A stretch of 24,406 bases of DNA. Origin: Treponema sp. (lineage in GTDB: Bacteria > Spirochaetota > Spirochaetia > Treponematales > Treponemataceae). Positions 7,159 through 14,372 of this stretch are shown piece by piece; positions within the stretch are counted from its first letter, which is position 1; every line of letters begins with the position of its first letter. Under the pieces are notes generated by a model. That model did not search any database, was not told the origin of the DNA, and saw only the letters and a list, made by a program, of their open reading frames with translations. The stretch covers positions 1 to 24,406 of the forward strand of contig JAHAZL010000032.1 in NCBI GenBank assembly GCA_018384055.1, read 5' to 3'. The translations under genes and the position numbers were made by a program.

Positions 7159-8844
7159 ATGAAGTTTTTTCGTTCCATTCTTTTAATGTTGATTTTCTCT
7201 GCAGCAGGCGAATCCCTTTTTGCACAGAATGGGTCCATTGATTTCTGGACCAATATGCCACACGAACAGCTGGCAAAAGAACTTACGGACAGAATGGATG
7301 ACGAAGAACTTTTGGCTCAGATTCTTATGTTCGGTTGGGCTGGAGCCGAACCAAGCGATCTTTTGAATTCCTGGGTTACACAACGCGGTCTTGGCAGCGT
7401 AAAAGTTTTCGGCTGGAACACGGACAACATCCAGAAAGTTGCAAAATCTGTAAGGCAGTTGCAGCAGGAAGCCGCAGAACGCCCTTTCAAGATTCCACTG
7501 TTTGTGGCAACAGACCAGGAAGGAGGATGGATCCGTCATGTTAAAGGCGAAACTTCCGATACTCCGGGCAACATGGCAATCGGTGCTTCAGGCTATCCAA
7601 TCGACGCTTATTATTCAGGCTTCTATATAAACAGGGAAATCCGTGCATTGGGAATCAACATGAACTTTGCACCAACCGTAGACCTTTACAGCAATCTTGA
7701 TTCAAGCGTAATCGGTCCCCGTTCCTTTGGTTCAGAACCAGTCAACGCTGGAATTCTTGGGGAAGCTTTTTCAAAAGGTTCCATGGATGCAGGCGTAATT
7801 CCTACGGCAAAACATTTTCCTGGACACGGTGATACAAGTCTGGATAGCCACGGAAGACTTCCTCAGATTGAAATCGACGAAAAGACTCTGTACAACCGTG
7901 AACTCATTCCTTTTAAATACCTGATCAAGGCAAATATTCCTGCCATCATGAGCGGGCACCTTTCATTTCCACAGATTGAAAGCGACGGAACACCCGCAAG
8001 CCTTTCAAAGAAAATGCTTACTGACATTTTGCGAGGTCAGCTTAAATATGAAGGCCTCATAATTACAGACGACATGATGATGAACGGTGCAACCTTGTTT
8101 GCAGGTTCCTTTGCAAGGGCCGTTACCATGGCAATCGAAGCCGGCAACGACATCATCATTTCTTCTACTACCGCAAACCTTTACGACAACCTTTGGACAA
8201 ACAACATAAGGTATATGGAAACAAATCCTGAATTCAGGACAAGGGTTAAGGATGCAGCCCGCAGGGTAATCCTTTCAAAGCTCGTGTACTTCAAGAGCGA
8301 AAACCACGCTCCCCTCTACCCTGACGAAAACACAATCTACGAACACATTCCGGACAAGGAAGGGCAGAAATTCTTCCTTGAACAGGCCTGCCGTTCCATC
8401 AGCGTTTACAAGGCTGGAAGTGCAATGCCATTCATTCCGGAAGCAAACGAAAAGATTCTTGTCGCAGGTCCATTTCTTTCCCTCTACAACGAGGCAAGAA
8501 GATGCTATCCCAACATTTCAACCTTCCACTTCAGCTACGAACTCAGGCGTGACGAAAGCAATTTTGATGAATGGAATGCTGCACGCCTAACTCAGGTTGC
8601 AGACGGATTTGATACAATCATTATTGTTGTTTATGACAAGCACACTGCAAACATTGCAAAACGACTGCGCTACATGGACAAAAAGGTCATCATTCTTTCA
8701 ATCATGTCGCCTGTACACATACTCAAGGATTTTGACTGGGCTGACACAATCCTCTGCGGCTACAGCTATTCAAACTATTCCTTTGCGGCCCTGCTCAGTG
8801 CACTTAAAGGTGAATTTGTTCCCAAGGGAAAGATTCCGCTTTAA
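7159..8844 (+). CDS. nagZ: Exported beta-N-acetylhexosaminidase, glycoside hydrolase family 3 (NagZ type)
   Basis: 561 residues. A signal peptide (about 1-22, ending SLFAQ) indicates export, unlike cytoplasmic NagZ of enterobacteria. The family-3 TIM barrel holds the NagZ-specific loop KHFPGHGDTSLDSH (218-231), whose Asp229-His231 pair acts in acid/base catalysis, and the nucleophile region ITDDMMM (Asp304). It should release N-acetylglucosamine from muropeptides or other glycans. A further ~170 residues follow the barrel and resemble the extra C-terminal domain of Gram-positive and Bacteroidetes homologues. A GGAG Shine-Dalgarno lies 7 nt before the ATG, and a TACAAT hexamer at 7135-7140 is a plausible -10. 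It converges on the MATE gene, 4 bp away. Confidence 0.93.
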   Translation: MKFFRSILLMLIFSAAGESLFAQNGSIDFWTNMPHEQLAKELTDRMDDEELLAQILMFGWAGAEPSDLLNSWVTQRGLGSVKVFGWNTDNIQKVAKSVRQLQQEAAERPFKIPLFVATDQEGGWIRHVKGETSDTPGNMAIGASGYPIDAYYSGFYINREIRALGINMNFAPTVDLYSNLDSSVIGPRSFGSEPVNAGILGEAFSKGSMDAGVIPTAKHFPGHGDTSLDSHGRLPQIEIDEKTLYNRELIPFKYLIKANIPAIMSGHLSFPQIESDGTPASLSKKMLTDILRGQLKYEGLIITDDMMMNGATLFAGSFARAVTMAIEAGNDIIISSTTANLYDNLWTNNIRYMETNPEFRTRVKDAARRVILSKLVYFKSENHAPLYPDENTIYEHIPDKEGQKFFLEQACRSISVYKAGSAMPFIPEANEKILVAGPFLSLYNEARRCYPNISTFHFSYELRRDESNFDEWNAARLTQVADGFDTIIIVVYDKHTANIAKRLRYMDKKVIILSIMSPVHILKDFDWADTILCGYSYSNYSFAALLSALKGEFVPKGKIPL

Positions 8845-8848
8845 TAAA

Positions 8849-10186
8849 TTATATTTTCCTGTACTGCCTCATGAAATAAAGGATCAGGATTGCTGCCGTT
8901 ATGCACCATGAAAAAATGTACAAAAGGAACAATGACGGTATTGTCTTGAAAAAGGCAAACACCGTGTAGATCCAGATAATCCTGAAAAGGCACGACCCCG
9001 CAAGTACAATCATTGAAGGTACAAAAGTTTTTCCAAGTCCCCTGTTGGCCGCAATGGTGTTGTCCATAAATGTTGCAAAGCAATATGAAAAACTCATTAT
9101 CTTAAGTCTGAGCATTCCGGCATCTATAACATCAGGATCCGCAGTAAAGATTCCAAGTAATTTCCTTCCAAAAAAATAAAAGCAAAGTCCTATGGCAGCA
9201 CCAAGAACAAATGAATAGGCATTTGCTATTATTGCAGAATCCTTAATCCTCTTTTTATTTCCTGCCCCATAATTCTGGCCGATGAAAGTTGCACATGCCG
9301 AATAAAAAGCTCCCATGGCATTATAAACGATAGGATCCAGATTTGATGCGGCTGCCGTTCCTGCAACCATTACTGCATCAAAAGAATTTACGCCGACTTG
9401 AATAAAAGTGTTTGCAAAGGCAAAGATTGCATTCTGCATTCCCGAAGGAATTCCAACTTTTAGAATTCTTTTGGCAACGGATCTGTTCAAAGAAATTTCC
9501 CTGAAAGAAAATTTAATGTCGCCGGTTCCCCTGCAAAGGGCTGCCATTGTAAGGATTGCGGAAATGTATTCAGAAATTAAGCTTGCAAGGGCAACTCCAG
9601 CACAATCCATTTTAAATGAAATGACAAAAATCAGGTTAAGGATGATGTTTATGGTTCCTGCAAAAGTCAAAAAGTACAGGGGTCTTTTTGTATCTCCTGC
9701 GGCACTTAAAATTCCGTACCCGTAATTGTAGAGGGCAGCACCAGGAAGCCCAAGAATATAAATTCTAAAATATGTTACTGCACCTTCAAGAAGTTCAGCT
9801 TTTGTCTTTATCAGGACCATGATTTTTTCTGCAAAAATGAATCCTAATAATGCAAGGAGCAAGCCTGAAACAATTGAAATTATAAATCCCGTGTGAACTG
9901 AATCGCCGATTTCCTTTTTTGAACGGGCTCCTATAAAATATGCAACGATGGAATTTATACCGAAGCCAATGCCCATTATAAGGCCCGTAAACAAAAACAG
10001 AATCTGTGCCGTAGACCCAACAGAACCAAGAGCTATGGTTCCGGCAAATCGTCCAACTACGGCAATATCTGCAATATTAAAAAGAACCTGAAGCAAATTT
10101 GAGAAGATAAGCGGTATACTGAAAAAAAGGATTCCCCTTGTCAGGGAACCCCTTGTTAAATCTTTTTCGAAACTTTTTGAAGGCAT
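8849..10186 (-). CDS. MATE family efflux transporter
   Basis: 445 residues with about twelve hydrophobic segments in two homologous halves. The N-terminal half has the typical pattern SIPLIFSNLLQVLFNIADIAVVGRF, broken here as SIPLIFSNLL followed by QVLFNIADIAVVGRF at about 23-47. The second half starts near residue 240 (GIPSGMQNAIF). These proteins export drugs or cationic metabolites in exchange for Na+ or H+; the substrate is unknown. The gene stands alone with its own promoter (10193-10221). The -10 box lies 6 nt from the ATG with no Shine-Dalgarno, suggesting a leaderless transcript. The decayed MarR fragment upstream could once have regulated a neighbour. Confidence 0.93.
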   Translation of the reverse strand: MPSKSFEKDLTRGSLTRGILFFSIPLIFSNLLQVLFNIADIAVVGRFAGTIALGSVGSTAQILFLFTGLIMGIGFGINSIVAYFIGARSKKEIGDSVHTGFIISIVSGLLLALLGFIFAEKIMVLIKTKAELLEGAVTYFRIYILGLPGAALYNYGYGILSAAGDTKRPLYFLTFAGTINIILNLIFVISFKMDCAGVALASLISEYISAILTMAALCRGTGDIKFSFREISLNRSVAKRILKVGIPSGMQNAIFAFANTFIQVGVNSFDAVMVAGTAAASNLDPIVYNAMGAFYSACATFIGQNYGAGNKKRIKDSAIIANAYSFVLGAAIGLCFYFFGRKLLGIFTADPDVIDAGMLRLKIMSFSYCFATFMDNTIAANRGLGKTFVPSMIVLAGSCLFRIIWIYTVFAFFKTIPSLFLLYIFSWCITAAILILYFMRQYRKI

Positions 10187-10192
10187 GGCACT

Positions 10193-10221
10193 ACTGTAGT
10201 AAATGGCACATTTTTGTTCAA
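10193..10221 (-). promoter_or_regulatory. MATE gene promoter, leaderless arrangement
   Basis: TTGAAC (10216-10221), a 17-nt spacer and TACAGT (10193-10198) are followed by 6 nt and the ATG. It is the best-formed example of the leaderless-type starts in this window. Confidence 0.55.
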
Positions 10222-10252
10222 TATTGCAAAGTGCAAAAACCTGTCCAAAAAA

Positions 10253-10468
10253 CTAGCACCCCTGACCTTCAAAATGAGCAAGCTTTTTTCTAAGCGTTGC
10301 ATAAAGCTGCACTGCTTCTTTTTTTGAGCGGCCCCTTGTTACGGGTTCTTTTTTTTCCAGGTTTTTAAGGAGCGGCGTAAGGGGTCCGGAATCAAGAAGA
10401 AGTTTCTTACCAAGTTCCTTTACGCTCATCTCCCTGTGTTCCCACATTACCATCATCTTTGGAAGCAA
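10253..10468 (-). pseudogene. MarR/OhrR-type regulator fragment
   Basis: The 71-residue frame is the winged-helix core of an OhrR-like peroxide-sensing repressor: WEHREMSVKELG, then LDSGPLTPLLKNLE and TRGRS. The first ~45 residues, including the N-terminal sensing Cys, and the C-terminal dimerisation helices are absent. The tail after RSKKEA no longer matches the family. The 5' edge overlaps the 3' part of the TSCPD frame in another frame, as expected if a deletion joined two genes. It is unlikely to give a working regulator. Confidence 0.75.
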
Positions 10469-10703
10469 AGTATCCTGCCTTTACGGCCTTTGCAAGCTGA
10501 TCGCTGCATGAAGTCGGCCGCCGCCCGCAGATGATTCCAGACAGTTTTGATTCAATCTGGTCTACAGTCCATCCATCCAAAAGCAACGGTATCGTCTTTA
10601 TATTTCCATTGCATCCACCCATGAATTCTATGTTCTTTACAACATCTCCGTCAATATCCATGCTGATTACTTTTGAGCATGTGTTTTCCGTCAGATAGTC
10701 CAA
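10407..10703 (-). CDS. TSCPD domain protein (TIGR03905-like), probably altered at both ends
   Basis: 98 residues. The domain occupies about 1-76, with a conserved Cys near residue 9, GGCNGN, ICGRRPTSCSDQLAKA and the TSC-x-DQL signature (the usual Pro is Ser here). Free-standing TSCPD proteins are short and of unknown function; the cysteines suggest metal or ribonucleotide-reductase-related chemistry. The start is a TTG only 10 bp after the peroxidase stop, with no Shine-Dalgarno, so a few N-terminal residues seem lost. Beyond residue ~78 the frame reads out of phase through the MarR gene and ends in unrelated sequence. It may be a pseudogene. Confidence 0.6.
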   Translation of the reverse strand: MDYLTENTCSKVISMDIDGDVVKNIEFMGGCNGNIKTIPLLLDGWTVDQIESKLSGIICGRRPTSCSDQLAKAVKAGYFASKDDGNVGTQGDERKGTW

Positions 10704-10713
10704 ATGTAACGAC

Positions 10714-11043
10714 CTAGAGAATTTCCCTTACCTTTTCGTCTACTTTCTTGATGATTGCTGTAGGCTTGAATCTTGCAAAGATTTCCCCTTCCCAGTTGAC
10801 GATGATCTTTGTGAAGCTCCACTTTATCTTTCCGTTGTTCTTATAGTCTTCATTCATCTTTTTTACCATTGGCTTGAGGATCACAGACATGAGTCCGCTG
10901 AAACCTTCAAAATTTGTATTTTCAGTGATCCACTTGTAGAGCGGAATTGCATTGTCGCCGTTTACTTTAATCTTTGAATACTGGGGTATAAAACCGCAGC
11001 CTGTTGCCGTGTTTACGATCACCAGTACCTTTACCTTGAACTT
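10714..11043 (-). pseudogene. Glutathione peroxidase with N-terminal and internal deletions
   Basis: In frame after a TAA at 11044-11046, the sequence begins KFKVKVLVIVNTATGCGFIPQY, shown here as KFKVKVLVIV then NTATGCGFIPQY, which is the peroxidase active-site strand with Cys in place of selenocysteine. It then jumps directly to SKIKVNGDNAIPLY, skipping the ~50 residues that normally hold FPCNQFGNQEPG and the catalytic Gln. The C-terminal half (KWSFTK, EIL end) is complete. The first ~20 residues are also missing. A thiol peroxidase without this core should be inactive. Its pairing with an OhrR-like fragment fits a lost peroxide-defence locus. Confidence 0.8.
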
Positions 11044-11292
11044 TTAATGTTCAACTACCGTACAGATTGTAGAAGATAGAATAAGAAAAAAATCCTGGCG
11101 TATTACTCCCCGCCACAAATACAGGGAAATGGAATAATCAATGAGGCCTTTCTCCCAGAAGCCGTTAGTCAGATACAGGAAGAAGATACTGATCTGAACA
11201 ATCAGGGACAAAACTGAACCTATCCAGCATAAGGCTGAAATTTTATTCTGCAGCTTCCTGAAATGATCACTGCGATATTTTTCAAAGTTCAC
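11044..11292 (-). pseudogene. N-terminal piece of a membrane protein, truncated
   Basis: An 82-residue frame starting at a GTG (FEKYRSDHFRKLQNKISAL) with two hydrophobic segments at about 20-41 and 54-78, ending abruptly in a TAA where the peroxidase fragment begins. It resembles the N-terminal membrane part of larger sensor proteins (for example treponemal GGDEF proteins), but I cannot confirm the family. The abrupt junction with the next fragment suggests that the rest of the gene was deleted. It could still be expressed as a small membrane protein. Confidence 0.45.
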
Positions 11293-11456
11293 ATCTAGAA
11301 TACAACACTGTTTTTATGTTTTTACAGTTCTATTTTGGAAACTATCTGCAATTTAGACAAAGCATTGCAAACAGCCAATTACCGGGAGCATCCTTTTGCA
11401 TTTCTCTCGGCAATCAGCCAAATAAGATTCTAAGGCTCAGATTGCTTTGACTCCAT
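11293..11456. other. Intergenic region, nothing recognised
   Basis: 164 bp without a convincing frame, hairpin terminator or repeat. It separates the decayed gene block from the rpn gene. Confidence 0.4.
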
Positions 11457-12458
11457 TCAATTGCTTAACTCTTCTTTTGATATTCCTGTAACCTTAAAAA
11501 TCGTTTCAAAGTCAATGCTGCATTCCATCATTTTCTTCGCATTTTCAAGATTTTTCTGTCTGGCTCCCTGCAGTACACCTTCCTGGATACCTTGTTGAAT
11601 ACCTTCCTGAATACCTTGTTGAATACCTTGTTGAATACCTTGTTGAATGCCTTGCTCTATACCCTGTTGAATACCTTGCTGAATACCTTGCTCCAGACCT
11701 TTAGCCATACCGGTTTCTATAGCATGACGTTCTGCAGTTTTCATATCTGAAACATGCATCCAGTATCGGCTTTCATGATACCAATTCATTTCGTCCTGAC
11801 TAACGTGTTCGAGTACTGTTACAGCCATATCAATCCCCCTGTTATGAGCACAAAGTTCTTTTACGACATCCTGTTTATCTTTATTGGAAGCGTACAGAAA
11901 GAATTTACCCCACATCTGAGTTTTCGTCAATTTTGAAACATCATCAGAGAACTGCTTGATTTTAGGCAGTTCAATGAAAATGACATTGAGAAGATTTTCT
12001 ATCTGACGGCCTTCTGCATTTTTCATTGTGTACCAGTTGATGCAGTTTTCTTCTTCAGCATCAAAAATAAAATTGAGGACTGAAATCTGAAAAACCTGCG
12101 GAATATCCTGCCACCCTTTTCCACGCGGAGTGTAATGATTCAGCAGATGAGCAGCATGATATTCAGCACGCTTGCCATAACAGGCATTTTCATTACGTCC
12201 CTGCATTTCAATATTTACCGCCTTGCCATCAATCTTGCAGTTGATGTCGAATTCTGACTGCTTGTCGTCTAGTGCTTCACCTGAAAGTTCATTGGGTTGA
12301 AGGACTACATCAGTGACTTCTTTTTCCAGAATATCGGAAAGAAAACAGGTCAAAGCTCCGCGAGATTCATCAGAATCATCAGTAAAAATAATTTTGAAAG
12401 TTGGATCTGCACAAGGATTTAAAAGTGCATCACGAGATGGTCTATAAGTTATTGCCAT
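11457..12458 (-). CDS. Rpn family recombination-promoting nuclease / putative transposase (PD-(D/E)XK)
   Basis: 333 residues from the chosen start MAITYRP, which has AGGAGA 7 nt upstream; the longer frame to 12488 has none. The N-terminal nuclease domain shows NPCADPTFKIIF (about 14-25) and the PD-(D/E)XK core with Asp71, Glu84 and Gln86 (FDINCKIDG... NIEMQ), then KRAEYHAAHL. Rpn proteins cleave DNA and promote RecA-independent recombination in E. coli; paralogues are often numerous in a genome and some act in phage defence. The C-terminal region carries 13 tandem four-residue units (GIQQ type), then a short helical tail. The catalytic residues look intact. Confidence 0.88.
   Translation of the reverse strand: MAITYRPSRDALLNPCADPTFKIIFTDDSDESRGALTCFLSDILEKEVTDVVLQPNELSGEALDDKQSEFDINCKIDGKAVNIEMQGRNENACYGKRAEYHAAHLLNHYTPRGKGWQDIPQVFQISVLNFIFDAEEENCINWYTMKNAEGRQIENLLNVIFIELPKIKQFSDDVSKLTKTQMWGKFFLYASNKDKQDVVKELCAHNRGIDMAVTVLEHVSQDEMNWYHESRYWMHVSDMKTAERHAIETGMAKGLEQGIQQGIQQGIEQGIQQGIQQGIQQGIQEGIQQGIQEGVLQGARQKNLENAKKMMECSIDFETIFKVTGISKEELSN
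11556..11711 (-). repeat. 12-bp tandem repeat encoding the GIQQ tail of Rpn
   Basis: Thirteen in-frame 12-bp units encode GMAK, GLEQ, GIQQ, GIQQ, GIEQ, GIQQ (x3), GIQE, GIQQ, GIQE, GVLQ, GARQ. The central units are almost identical, so the array should expand or contract by slippage in steps of four residues without breaking the frame. Confidence 0.9.
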
Positions 12459-12757
12459 ACACGTCTCCTGAAATTGGAATAAAGACACAACTGTGCCCTA
12501 GTCCTTCAGCCCCAACTCTGAAGACGTGCGGTAAAACTCGTATAGCCGGTAAAAGAATCCTAAAGATTCAATCAGTCATAATAAAAATATTGGGAAGCCA
12601 AAAAGCACCGGCCATAACCATTTACAAAATTAGAGTAGTAAAATAACAAAAAGAAATCAACCTCTGAATCATAGGAGCATGCGGAAGGTTTTCGCGGAAG
12701 CAAGTTTACTCAAGTGTATTATCCTTGCCCCTTCTTTAAAATTTTTGTTTTTCCGTC
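12459..12757. other. Intergenic region between rpn and the 133-aa gene
   Basis: About 300 bp with no supported gene. It should hold the rpn promoter (minus) and the upstream region of the next gene (plus), but no clean -35/-10 pair for rpn stands out. Confidence 0.4.
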
Positions 12758-12763
12758 TACTAT
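12758..12763 (+). promoter_or_regulatory. -10 hexamer of the 133-aa gene, leaderless arrangement
   Basis: TACTAT ends exactly 6 nt before the ATG at 12770; TTTAAA at 12735-12740 would be a partial -35 at 17-nt spacing. Confidence 0.4.
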
Positions 12764-12769
12764 ATGGGC

Positions 12770-13171
12770 ATGGATAACATTTCAAAATTCTATGCAGATG
12801 CACAGAGATTAAAGAAACACTATCGAGCTGAACACAGCAACTATGACGGCGGTGAAGTATGCGGTCAGATCAAGGAACTTTTTGGGCGCAACAACGGCCA
12901 TGTAAAATCCCTTGCCCTTTCCTACGCCGATTACTGGTACGATACCTACATCATGAATTCTGCAGAAATGGAAAACGAACCTACGGAACAGCATCTTCAG
13001 GTCCTTGGCTCCATTCAGGCACTTATCGACAATGATCCAGAACAGATCACGGAGCTTACACAGGAAGACTGGAAAGAACTTTGTGACCTTACAAACTATG
13101 AAGCCGATGACCTTCCTTTGGAATTCCTCAACGACATCATGATCATTTTTGTTGACCATCAGGCCTGCTGA
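12770..13171 (+). CDS. Conserved-looking cytoplasmic protein, unknown function
   Basis: 133 residues, not recognised. It is acidic, without membrane segments or a signal peptide. An internal run of Tyr and Trp (SYADYWYDTY) and helical predicted character are the main visible traits. I prefer the second ATG (MDNISK) over the one at 12764, because the -10-like hexamer TACTAT spaces it at 6 nt like other genes here; there is no Shine-Dalgarno for either. It ends 2 bp before the radical SAM gene, so the two are almost certainly cotranscribed and may work together. Confidence 0.75.
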   Translation: MDNISKFYADAQRLKKHYRAEHSNYDGGEVCGQIKELFGRNNGHVKSLALSYADYWYDTYIMNSAEMENEPTEQHLQVLGSIQALIDNDPEQITELTQEDWKELCDLTNYEADDLPLEFLNDIMIIFVDHQAC

Positions 13172-13173
13172 AT

Positions 13174-14181
13174 ATGGAAAGCAATTTGTATTCAAAATGC
13201 AGTCAGTGTCCAAGAAACTGCGGAACTGACAGAAGCAGCGGCAAGTGCGGTTTCTGCAGGGAAAGCGAGGACCTGAAAATTGCAACTGCCTGCCTTCATT
13301 TTGGTGAAGAACCCCTCATTACGGTTTTTGGCGGAAGCGGAACCATTTTTGTTACCGGCTGTACCCTTCGCTGTTCCTTCTGCCAGAACTATCAGATAAG
13401 CCAGCAAGGAATGGGGAAATCCGTAAGCAGGGATGAATTTGTTGAAATGTGCCTTAAGCTTCAGTCTCTTGGAGCCGAAAACATCAACATAGTTACGGGC
13501 AGCCACCACATTCCAAAACTTTCAGGATTTTTGATGGCTGCAAGAAACTCTGGCCTTATGATTCCCATAACATGGAATTCCAGCGGCTACGAAAGCGTTG
13601 AAAGCCTTGAGCTTTTGAAAGGCATCGTTGACATCTGGCTTCCGGACTACAAAACGGTAAATTCCATCATGAGCAAGGAACTTTTTGATGCTGAAGATTA
13701 TCCGTCGGTTGCTAAAAAGGCAATCCGCTGGATGGTCAACAATACTCCAATGGAAATTGTTGAAGTTGAAAAAAACGGCGAAAAACGCGAAAAGATGATG
13801 AAGGGGACAATCGTGCGGCATCTCGTTCTTCCGGGAAGAATCGAAGATACAAAACTTACTCTGGACTGGCTGAAGAAAACCTGCGACGGCAAATCCTGCA
13901 TTTCCCTCATGTCACAATATACTCCGGTTCCATTCAAAGGTTCCGCTGAAGAACTTGCGTGGAGGAAAAAATCCCTCGGTGCTTTCCAGAACCGCCTGAT
14001 AAATACTGAAGAAGACAAGGCCTTGAGGAAACTGATCGACAGCTACGATTTTGAATACCTTTTTTATCAGGATTTGAGCGACGACACCAGCTGGCTTCCA
14101 GACTTCAACAGAATCCAGCCCTTTAGTAACGCACTGGCAAAGCCAGTATGGCATTGGAAAGACGGAATGGTAAGCAACTGA
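13174..14181 (+). CDS. Radical SAM protein, PflX-like (COG1313)
   Basis: 335 residues. The radical-SAM cluster motif CTLRCSFC lies at 63-70 (Cys63, Cys67, Cys70), inside the context VTGCTLRCSFCQN. A cysteine-rich N-terminus (Cys9, 12, 16, 25, 28) may bind a second iron-sulfur cluster or zinc. Later parts (WNSSGYES near 122-129 and LPDYK) match the family often annotated as a putative pyruvate formate-lyase activating enzyme. The true substrate of this group is not established. It follows the 133-aa gene by 2 bp. A palindromic repeat starts 8 bp after its stop and may serve as its transcript end. Confidence 0.85.
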   Translation: MESNLYSKCSQCPRNCGTDRSSGKCGFCRESEDLKIATACLHFGEEPLITVFGGSGTIFVTGCTLRCSFCQNYQISQQGMGKSVSRDEFVEMCLKLQSLGAENINIVTGSHHIPKLSGFLMAARNSGLMIPITWNSSGYESVESLELLKGIVDIWLPDYKTVNSIMSKELFDAEDYPSVAKKAIRWMVNNTPMEIVEVEKNGEKREKMMKGTIVRHLVLPGRIEDTKLTLDWLKKTCDGKSCISLMSQYTPVPFKGSAEELAWRKKSLGAFQNRLINTEEDKALRKLIDSYDFEYLFYQDLSDDTSWLPDFNRIQPFSNALAKPVWHWKDGMVSN

Positions 14182-14189
14182 AAGTCATT

Positions 14190-14293
14190 GTCATTGCGAG
14201 GCGCGAAGTACCGCGGCAATCCAAGAAACAAAGAATGCATGCCTAAATGCCGGTGGCATGCAGATTGCTTCTTCGCAGGCTCATGGCAATGAC
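14190..14293. repeat. Palindromic GTCATTGCGAG repeat, copy 1
   Basis: About 104 bp that begins GTCATTGCGAGGCGCGAAG and ends CTTCGCAGGCTCATGGCAATGAC in two parts (CTTCGCAGG, GGCAATGAC), so its ends are inverted repeats. An inner hairpin GCATGCC/GGCATGC lies at about 14237-14261. The ends match the second copy at 17216-17305. It is a small non-coding dispersed repeat, similar in style to REP/MITE sequences found in many bacteria. Confidence 0.85.
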
Positions 14294-14315
14294 ATTAAAG
14301 TTGACTGCAATTTTA

Positions 14316-14344
14316 ATGACAAATTTCACTTTTTTTTCTATATT
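14316..14344 (+). promoter_or_regulatory. ftsH promoter
   Basis: ATGACA (14316-14321), a 17-nt spacer and TATATT (14339-14344) predict a start near 14351 and a leader of about 22 nt containing a GAGG Shine-Dalgarno at 14363-14366. Confidence 0.65.
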
Positions 14345-14372
14345 ATATGTATCATATAAAATGAGGTATTAA

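Noticed and set aside
11556..11711. CRISPR-like array
   Set aside because: The repeats are in-frame 12-bp units without spacers inside the rpn coding sequence.
14361..14372. Three-codon frame ATG-AGG-TAT-TAA directly before the ftsH start
   Set aside because: It contains the ftsH Shine-Dalgarno (GAGG) and has no ribosome site of its own, so it is probably a by-product of the SD context rather than a regulatory upstream frame.
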